Of a stretch of 64,000 nucleotides of DNA, positions 56,949 to 64,000 are shown one piece after another. The notes under the pieces were generated by a model. That model had not been told where the DNA came from. It did not search any database and worked only from the letters and a program-made list of their open reading frames with translations. The position numbers were made by a program, and so were the translations under genes. This DNA comes from Adiantum capillus-veneris (taxonomy: Eukaryota > Streptophyta > Polypodiopsida > Polypodiales > Pteridaceae): positions 33,745,709-33,809,708 of the forward strand of contig CM043971.1 of NCBI GenBank assembly GCA_014529385.2, written 5' to 3'. Within the stretch, counting starts at the first letter, position 1, and each line of letters begins with the position of its first letter.

Positions 56949-57471
56949 ATGGAAGAGCCACACTCCTCCCTTTTGCGGTTCCTTCTTTTCCTAGAGTACA
57001 CCGAATATGTTGTACGCAATGATCTTCACGGCTTCTTCACCCACACAGTGGATTTACAAAAAGATATGCAACTCCACAATTACACTTTTCACGACATCAT
57101 AGAGTATATATATGTGCATATACATACATATACTCAAATATGCTGTGAACTTTGAAGACAATGCCATGTTGTCGTTGTCATGTGGTTTGCTTCGCTACAT
57201 CCACAAGGGCGACACTACATTTTCAAAGAGACTAGCCCGCTTTGAGGCGATTGCAAAAGAGGCAAACCACTTCCTCCAAGTGACAAAGGAAGTTGTAGAC
57301 TCCTTCAAGAAGCACAAAATTGGGCAATCTTTCTTGTCCAACATAGCCACTCTCTTCTTCCATGTCAATGAGGAGCCCTCCTTGAAGGAGATAGAGATCC
57401 TGCATCTAGTAGTAGTGGGTGGGGTGCTGCCGAATTGTAAAGATCCCAAGCCCGCCCCTATAGATGTCTAG
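56949..57471 (+). CDS. Unrecognised ORFs beside Z (right arm)
   Basis: Mirror of 47850-48369: MEEPHSSLLRFLLFLEYTEY, then after an AT-rich gap AVNFEDNAMLSLSCGLLRYI through LHLVVVGGVLPNCKDP to the stop at 57471. The right arm has one extra Val codon. Function is unknown. Confidence 0.4.
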
Positions 57472-57517
57472 AGTGAGCAAAGACTGTAAGCCATCGAATA
57501 TCCCCACGGCTTGGAAG

Positions 57518-57681
57518 TGTTGGGTTTCCAAGCCCTTTTTCTGGTACCCGTGGGAAACGCCTCATAAGGCATGTAGATAAACTTTAGTCTTCTTTTAGAA
57601 GTTTGCATGGAAATATTACTTTTATATTGTAAGGCTTTACAAACAATAACAATAGTGTGCTTTTTTTTCCCTATTGTGTCG

Positions 57682-57733
<52 letters not shown>

Positions 57734-57811
57734 CCTTCTCCTTGTCTTGCACCTGCACTCCATGGCTTCTCCTCACCGCCGACACCCACCATAGCTCCAC
57801 TGCATCCAACA
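57518..57811 (+). repeat. Z 5' LTR (right arm)
   Basis: 294 bp, with a CT microsatellite at 57684-57729. Confidence 0.9.
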
Positions 57812-57812
57812 C

Positions 57813-57825
57813 TCGTATCAAAGCC
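57813..57825 (+). promoter_or_regulatory. Z primer-binding site, degenerate
   Basis: TCGTATCAAAGCC, two differences from the initiator-Met site over the core. Confidence 0.7.
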
Positions 57826-58015
57826 TTAAGGCGTTGCAAGGTGGGCATCTCAAAACGCAGGGAAAATCGACAAGTGCAGAAGCATATTGAAACGCAGTCG
57901 CAGCAGCATCTCGAAACGCCATCGTTGGCGGCAAAGGCAAATTGAGGAGGTCCCAAGGAGGTTGGCTGCCGTAGGGGGTAATTATGCCAGCGTCTCAAAA
58001 TGCAGTCATTTCTTG

Positions 58016-58138
58016 TGTAAGGACATGGGTCCTACGGGCAAGGCCACCGGCACGGCCGGACAGTGTGTATGCTAAGGGGAGGCTATAAGATAGCACGGTT
58101 GGGTGGAGACTAGCACATGCATTACCACCGCCCTTTCA
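58016..58138 (+). repeat. G2 5' LTR (right arm)
   Basis: 123 bp, starts TGTAAGGACATGG and ends CCCTTTCA. Confidence 0.88.
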
Positions 58139-58449
58139 CCGATATCCGAGCTATTTTTGGGAGGAGGCAAAAAGCGGGTTTCCTGTGCGAGCGACGTGCT
58201 GCTTCTCTCCCATGTTCCACAGACAGGGACGTCTCCGCTGTGTAGCAAAAAGTAGACATGCATAGTTTCTTGTGCGAAGCGTGCGCAGATAGACAATAAC
58301 AGCCGACCACCTACGTCCTCCACAACGCATGAAGAAGGCGGGCGACCAAGGAAAACTCGATTGGCAACTCGATGGCACTGAGGCTCCGAAGGCTTTCGTT
58401 GGCACCATTGGTTGCACGCGTAGGAAGGCCCGCTTAACCCTTGCATGAA

Positions 58450-58510
58450 GGATGGTTGAATCCACCCAGGAGGGTAAGAGGCCAACACTTTACCATCAAG
58501 CTATTGACCC
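58450..58510 (-). other. tRNA-like segment in G2 leader (right arm)
   Basis: Mirror of 46809-46870, one base shorter in a C run. Confidence 0.35.
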
Positions 58511-58886
58511 TTGTTGTATATAACAAGGAAAGATAGAATACTTGTGTTGAAAGGAAAGCTAGAAGGAAAGGGAAAGCTTCAAACTTCAAGGAAGTAGTTT
58601 CACCCTTCCTTTTCACTTCTTGGAGGACGGCAAGTTTTCCTCCAAAAAATTCTTTTTTCCTCAAGGAGATAGCTTCAAAGTGAGCAAAAGCCTTCACAAA
58701 AATGACGAGTCTTTGTGAAGAGGCAACAAAGGTGTTCTTACGACGAACGACACGTGAAGCGCTACAATTCCCGCAAGGCGAGGTTCGCATGCAATGCAAA
58801 TCACGGAGCATACAAAACACAAAGACTTCAATTTCACAAGGTACAAGTTGACATTTTTTCTCTCTTTACATTACTGTGTGTTTACC

Positions 58887-59450
58887 ATGGCGAGTGAGGA
58901 TATCCCACCTACACACACTTTTGATTTTGAGCACGTAGATCAAAATCAGGGCACCACAGGTGCTATTGATACTAATATGCATGATGATGATGATCTAGGA
59001 GATCATGGGCTTGTAGATATGGCTTCTTTCAAGACTTTGGAACATCGCCAAAGCGTACTTGAAAGCAACCTCTCTGCACTCAATGCAAATGTTACCAATC
59101 TTACGGAGTTACTTGTGAAATTTATGAATTCACAGAGGACTCAAGGAGCCACAAGTGGCACAGTTCAAGGGAACCAAGCTCGCACGACTCAAGGAGTCTA
59201 AGAGACAAGTGTTGTAGAAGATGTAGAAGGTAGCAATGCATTACTTAAGAATATCACCATTCCTGAGTTTCATGGGGAAGAGCGTGATCGCAACAAGGAT
59301 GCGGTCAATATGTTCTTACACAAATGGAGTGATATTCATAGATTGAGACACACCCTGGATATAAAGACGACTGTGGAAACAAGTCTATCTCTTAAAGGCA
59401 AGGCCTATAAGTGGTGGATGACATTTCCAATAGATGAAGTCTTTTTCTGT
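58887..59450 (+). pseudogene. G2 gag (right arm)
   Basis: ATG 58887, MASEDIPPTHTFDFEHVDQN, an acidic run MHDDDDLGDHG, then LEHRQSVLESNLSALNANVT (helical), a TAA at 59199-59201, and in the same frame EFHGEERDRNKDAVNMFLHK and KGKAYKWWMTF, the gag core. The remainder to the RT linker is a fused junction after a deletion, so no zinc knuckle or protease motif is present. Gag would be the particle protein. The stop and deletion abolish it. Confidence 0.88.
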
Positions 59451-59707
59451 TACTGCTTGTCTCCAAGTCTTGTGAATTCTCAAGAGCAAAGTGCGGTGTA
59501 TTCTAGTAGTGGTATGCAAAGTGCAATGGATTTTACTAATAAACAAAGTGTTAACAAATCTAACGAGCAAAGTGCTCTCAATTTTAATTCTATAGAGCAA
59601 CATGCAACTGTTGTAAACAAACATTACATGAATTACAAGATTCTCCATCATAGCATAACTTTAGTTTACTTTTTCCTTTTGCACGGCAAAAGCTAACTCA
59701 CTTACTC

Positions 59708-61045
59708 ATGGAGTACAGTGATGTGTTCTCAAGTGATTTACCACCGGCTTTACCCCCTACATGTGATGTGCAGCATGGCATAGATGTCTTGCCAGGCACT
59801 AAACCGGTGAGTAAACCACCTTATCGTTTGAGTGCTAAAGAAGCCAAGGAGGTTGAGAATCAGCTGACTGACTACCTCACTCGTGGTTTCATTAGACCTA
59901 GCACTTCGCCTTGGGCATCACCAATTCTATTGGTAAAAAAATAAAGATGGTACTATGCGCATGTGCGTAGATTATCATGGATTAAATGCAATAACCATCA
60001 AGAATAAGTATCCTTTGCCTTGAGTGGATGAGTTGTTTGATCAACTCCACGAGGCAAGATACTATACAAAGATAGATCTTCGTTCAGGATACCACCAGGT
60101 GCGTATCCTACTACAAGATATCTCCAAAACTGCCTTTAGAACACAGTTCAGGCATTTTGAATTTTTGGTTATGCCTTTTGGTCTAACCAATGCTCCATCT
60201 ACATCTATGGCACTCATGGATAGTGTCTTACGTCCCTATCTTGGAATAATTTTGTGGTTTTCCTTGACATTTTCATTTACAGTAAGACTGAAGATGAACG
60301 CATACAAAACTTACGATTAGTGTTCGAACAGCTACGAGCTCACATGTTGTATGCTAAGCAAAGCAAGTGCGATTTCTTTAAACATAGATACATTACCTCG
60401 GTCATGCAAAATGGACACTGACAAGGTCGCTGTCATTCTTCGATGGCCACATCCCAACACAGTTGAGGAGCTTCAAATATTTTTTGGCATGGCTGGATTT
60501 TATCGACATTATATCTGTGATTATGCCAAAATTGTTGTTCCTATGACGGACCAACTTAAAGCAAAAGGTAAGACCTTTTCTTGGGAAGAAGCCCAAAAAT
60601 GCAATTTCGAACAGCTCAAGGTAGCTATAGCCATTGCTCCCATCCTAGCAATCGTCGACCCACTTAAGCCGTTTGTGGTAGAGACTGATGCTAGTGATAA
60701 AGCAATTGGTGCGATACTTCTCCAGGAGGGAAGACCTATAGCCTTTGAAAGTAAAAAGTTAGATAGAGCTCAACAGAATTATTATGTGTATGAGAGAGAG
60801 ATCTATGCCATAATTCACGATTTACAAAAGTAGCAACACTATTTATATGGTGCCGAGTTTGAAGTAGTTTTTGACCATGAGAGTATCAAATGGTTTACTA
60901 CTCAAACGGACTTGAAGGGCCGTAAAGCTAGATGGGCCGAAATCCTTCAAGATTATGATTGTAAGCTACGATATTGCAAGGGGCGATTAATGTAGTAGCG
61001 GATGCACTAAGTCGGATGCCTCAGATTAATTCACTCGCTTTCACA
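59708..61045 (+). pseudogene. G2 RT and RNase H (right arm)
   Basis: RT begins [20 protein letters not shown] and [14 protein letters not shown], then breaks at an extra A in an A run (59935-59942). The Arg codon after KYPLP is TGA. Next come [27 protein letters not shown] and a shifted catalytic box that reads FLDIFIYSK, one Asp short. The frame at 60351-60833 gives the connection and RNase H (VVETDASDKAIGAILLQEGR, YEREIYAIIHDLQK), a TAG, then FDHESIKWFTTQTD and VVADALSRMPQ with a one-base deletion at about 60988. Not functional. Confidence 0.93.
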
Positions 61046-61344
61046 AAAATAAAGAGTGGATTTTTAGAGTCATTACGTGGCAAGTGTGCACAAGATCAAT
61101 CATATGCTAAAGTGTGGAGTGTGGTTTAAAAATGGATCCCTCACACTCACATGTCTTTGAACAGCCTGATCAACATGTCTCTACACGCGTAGATAGAAAC
61201 TCAACACACATAGCTCCACCGCTACTCAGGAAGAGCTTAAGTGATGGAAGAATTTTTCCATTGATGATGGCTAATTACTCCACAAAGGTAGAGTATGTGC
61301 GTCAAAGGACTTAGACACTAGGTGCCAAATCTTATTTGAGTGTC

Positions 61345-62621
61345 ACGATAGTCCAAGTGCTGTTTATCCAGGTATTCGTAAGACGTATGCCTTAGTTTGA
61401 TGGCAATTTTATTAGCCGGGCTTACATCATGATGTTCAAAGAGTACGTACTAAACTACCAACAATGCCAAGTTAATAAGGCAGAGCGCCTCAAGGTAGGT
61501 GGCCTTTTACATCCTTTAGAGATTCCACGAGGTAAGTGGGAGAGTATTTCTATGGATTTTGTAGTAGGACTACCTACTACAAATCGTGGCCATGATGCCA
61601 TATGGGTAATTGTAGACCGTCTCACCAAGATGGGTCGATTCATTCCCACTAAGACTACGGTTAAGACACCGGAATTAGCACGGCTATTTGTAGAGCATAT
61701 ATATAAACTCTATGGTCTACCAGCTAGTATCATTAGTGATAGAGATTGAAAGTTTGATAATCACTTCTGGAGAGTTGTGTTCCAAAAGTTGGAAACTAAA
61801 CTTAATCTAAGTACGAGTGATCATCCAGAAACGGATGGTCAAACAAAAAGAGTTAATCAAGTGCTAGAGGATATGCTATGAGCGTACGTTAGCAAGAAGC
61901 AAACAATTGGGAAGACCACTTACCTATATTGGAATTTTCTTATAATAGTTCAAAGCATGTGACTACAGGGTTTAGTCCATTTATGCTTTTGTATGGATTT
62001 CAACCTAGATCACCCGTTATGGTGGGGTTGGCTAAGGAGAAGATACAGCAAGCGAAGTATTTTCTCCAAGACCATTTTGACATGCTTCGAGTTGCTCAAT
62101 CAAATGTTAAGCAAGCTGAAGATCGATATAAGAAGTACGCAGATGAGCATCATCGTCTTGCTACTTTCGAAGAAGGAGACAAGGTTTTCCTCAAAGTTCC
62201 GAAGCATTTAGAAAGTGTGAAGATGAAAAAAGTTGATAAACTTTCACCACGCTATTGTGGACCGTTTACCATTCTCAAATGTATAGGTCAAGTGACCTAT
62301 AAGTTAGCTCTTCCAGAGTACTCACGAGCTCATCCTGTTTTTCATGTTAGCCGTTTACGAAAACAACTAGGACAGAATGATAATGTCATTGACACAGGTG
62401 TGTTAGTTGACCTTATCAAACTGCCAAGCATCCCTCATGAGACCGAAAATATTTTGGATTCTCATGAGATTTGCACCAGACATCATGTCAAACGACAGGT
62501 GCTGGTAAAATGGCTAGATAGACTTGAAGAAGGTTCTACATGGGAGAATGTCTCCGCACTTAAGAAACGTTTTCCTACATTTGTTTCTAAGGACGAAAAC
62601 GATTCTCCAAGGGGGTGGTAA
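61345..62621 (+). pseudogene. G2 integrase and chromodomain (right arm)
   Basis: The zinc end is partly readable (ECHDSPSAVYPGIRKTYAL, then NYQQCQVNKAERLKV). The core has ISMDFVVGLPTTNRGHDAIW and IVDRLTKMGRFIPTKTT, ISDRD then TGA, DHPETDGQTKRVNQVLEDML, a TGA, and after a shift the 230-codon frame from 61929 with [20 protein letters not shown]. The GPF segment [20 protein letters not shown] and the chromodomain-like end [20 protein letters not shown] close the protein at 62621, directly before the purine tract. Confidence 0.92.
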
Positions 62622-62622
62622 T

Positions 62623-62744
62623 GTAAGGACATGGGTCCTACAGGCAAGGCCACCGGCACAGCCGGACAATGTGTACTCTAGGGGGAGGCTATAAGATAGC
62701 ACGGTTGGGTGGAGACTAGCACGCGCATTACCACCGCCCTTTTA
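62623..62744 (+). repeat. G2 3' LTR (right arm)
   Basis: 122 bp. The terminal CA is mutated to TA. TCTTG follows. Confidence 0.88.
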
Positions 62745-63612
62745 TCTTGGCACTTGAATAAGGCGTTAGCAGTGAACGATATATCATCTCGAGACGCTAC
62801 CCAACTTGGTGGTGCAGGATTGTTGGCGATGGTATAAAGACAGTTTTGCATAGCATTTCAAAATGCTGACAGCTTGAAAGCAGTCACAAGAAGAAATACA
62901 CATATGCGGATCGATTCGAGGTATTTTTGACTAATTGAAGGTGATAACTTGAAAGATCCAAATTCTTTAAATATCATGGGTATCTTGCATATCAATTTAA
63001 ACAAAAAACCTCTCTCGGACACGCATGACATATACGTCAATTTAATGGTTTTTCTTGTTAATCGAATACATCTAGCAAAGAAGCTAGTGAAGACGCTTCC
63101 AACTATTTGCCAACGTATGAAGATCTGCTTTGAGATTGCAGTACAAGATTTCACAAGCTATTTTTGCCAGTTTAGTGTCATAGATTTTTTCTCTTTTGTC
63201 TATTGTCAAAACAATCATATACTTCTTGTCAAAGCCTTGTTTTAACTTATCAGATGTCCGATACTGCCATGATAACAATTTGTATGGGCTATAGACACTA
63301 CCACACATGAGTGGTAAGACCTCCCAAAATATGAGGTTTTGTTTTCAAGTCCATTTTTGTCCCGCTTCTCATGAGGTTACTGGGTACACCTTAAACCCAA
63401 GGTTTGGCAGTGAACCAAAAACTCCATTTGTTGGTAGCTAATTTTTCAACCTACACCCTATCTGTTCAAGGGGGGGGTTCGCTATCATAGCATCGGGTTA
63501 TGGATACACCAAAATCCTTGGTTGTGAGAGGACCTAAAACTCACGGTTGACGAGTACACCAAAAACTCAAGATATCATGAGAGTGATGTAGTTTGGGCTT
63601 GAGGGGCGGAAT

Positions 63613-63776
63613 TGTTGGGTTTCCAAGCCCTTTTTCTGGTACCCGTGGGAAACGCCTCATAAGACCTACATGTACACTTTAGTCTTCTTTTAGAAGTTTG
63701 CATGGCAAGATTACTTTTATTATATAAGGCTTTACAAGCAATAAACAATAGCGTGCTTTTTTCTTTCCTACTATGT

Positions 63777-63819
<43 letters not shown>

Positions 63820-63896
63820 CTTCTCCTTGTCTTGTACCTGCACGCCATGGCTTCTCCTCACTGCCGACACCTAACATAGCTCCACTACACCCAACA
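63613..63896 (+). repeat. Z 3' LTR (right arm)
   Basis: 284 bp, with a CT microsatellite at 63781-63817. Followed by GGAAG and about 100 bp of the flanking gene-like sequence also seen at 41319-41417. Confidence 0.9.
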
Positions 63897-64000
63897 GGAA
63901 GGGGAAGTTGCAGCGAGAGAGAAAATTGATGGCACCTCTGAGGTGCCTGACCGTGAGAGTCGTGACCTGCCTGCAATTCTTGAAATGAGATTAGCCATCT

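Larger units (their letters stand above)
58016..62744 (+). mobile_element. Chromovirus G2 with 122-bp LTRs (right arm)
   Basis: 4729 bp inserted in Z, with TCTTG on both sides (58011-58015, 62745-62749). LTRs are 58016-58138 and 62623-62744 (TGTAAGG...CTTTCA or CTTTTA), exceptionally short for a pol-bearing gypsy element. GATATCCGAGCT after the 5' LTR matches 10 of 12 bases of the initiator-Met site, and AAGGGGGTGGTAA precedes the 3' LTR. Coding order is gag, RT, RNase H, integrase, chromodomain. About 1 kb or more covering the gag end and protease is missing. Confidence 0.92.
57518..63896 (+). mobile_element. Element Z with nested G2 (right arm)
   Basis: LTRs TGTTGGG...CCAACA at 57518-57811 and 63613-63896, with a perfect GGAAG duplication (57513-57517 and 63897-63901). 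The degenerate primer site is TCGTATCAAAGCC at 57813 (initiator-Met is TGGTATCAGAGC). The purine tract is TTGAGGGGCGGAAT at 63599-63612. The interior without G2 is about 1.07 kb: 57812-58010 and 62745-63612. The latter has a 98-codon frame (62949-63245) without motifs. Z thus looks non-autonomous. Confidence 0.9.
56800..64000. repeat. Right arm of giant inverted duplication
   Basis: Reverse complement of 41319-48516, still matching at the last base of the window. Length 7201 bp versus 7198 bp in the left arm. Differences noticed are mainly one-base changes in homopolymers and in dinucleotide runs, with a few substitutions toward 63.3-64.0 kb. Confidence 0.95.

Overview
The window looks like repeat-rich chromosomal DNA from a land plant. 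The evidence is Ty1/copia elements primed by plant initiator-Met tRNA (TGGTATCAGAGC), chromodomain-bearing Ty3/gypsy elements, a pentatricopeptide-repeat (PPR) relic, short GT-AG introns, and very long-LTR non-autonomous elements. The lineage cannot be fixed from the sequence; a large-genome plant such as a fern or gymnosperm is plausible but is only a guess. I see no complete, undamaged host gene, no rRNA and no intact tRNA.

Layout. 1-615: diverged relic of a gypsy LTR. 616-5.7 kb: mostly non-coding, with a decayed PPR segment on the minus strand. 5.77-13.2 kb: a decayed plus-strand coding locus of unknown family, split by copia element C1 (6366-11310, target duplication ATACA). 13.2-26.0 kb: long-LTR element X (minus strand), whose left LTR holds a second long-LTR element Y (14616-21166, minus strand). 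X and Y lack pol; X has one acidic ORF and Y has a gag domain joined to a long acidic region. 26.05-39.6 kb: gypsy chromovirus G1 (plus strand), whose left LTR is split by copia element C2 (26687-31852). 39.6-41.4 kb: a possible host gene fragment on the minus strand with a short intron, plus a hairpin and an 89-bp tandem duplication.

41.3-64 kb: a very large inverted duplication. The left arm (at least 41319-48516) and right arm (56800 to the window end) are nearly identical, about 7.2 kb each, around an 8.3-kb spacer. Each arm carries the same nest: a small-LTR element Z (target duplication GGAAG) into which chromovirus G2, with LTRs of only about 122 bp (target duplication TCTTG), has inserted. 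The spacer holds a duplicated unknown gene segment, a 427-bp near-perfect palindrome between direct repeats, a 250-codon unknown ORF with one stop, and a gag relic.

All element coding regions are broken by stops, frameshifts or deletions, so nothing here looks autonomous now. By nesting, X precedes Y, G1 precedes C2, Z precedes G2, and the inverted duplication came after both Z and G2. The candidates for novelty are the X/Y family, the inverted duplication (real palindrome or assembly artefact), the unknown gene split by C1, and a 589-bp identical tract shared by C1 and C2.
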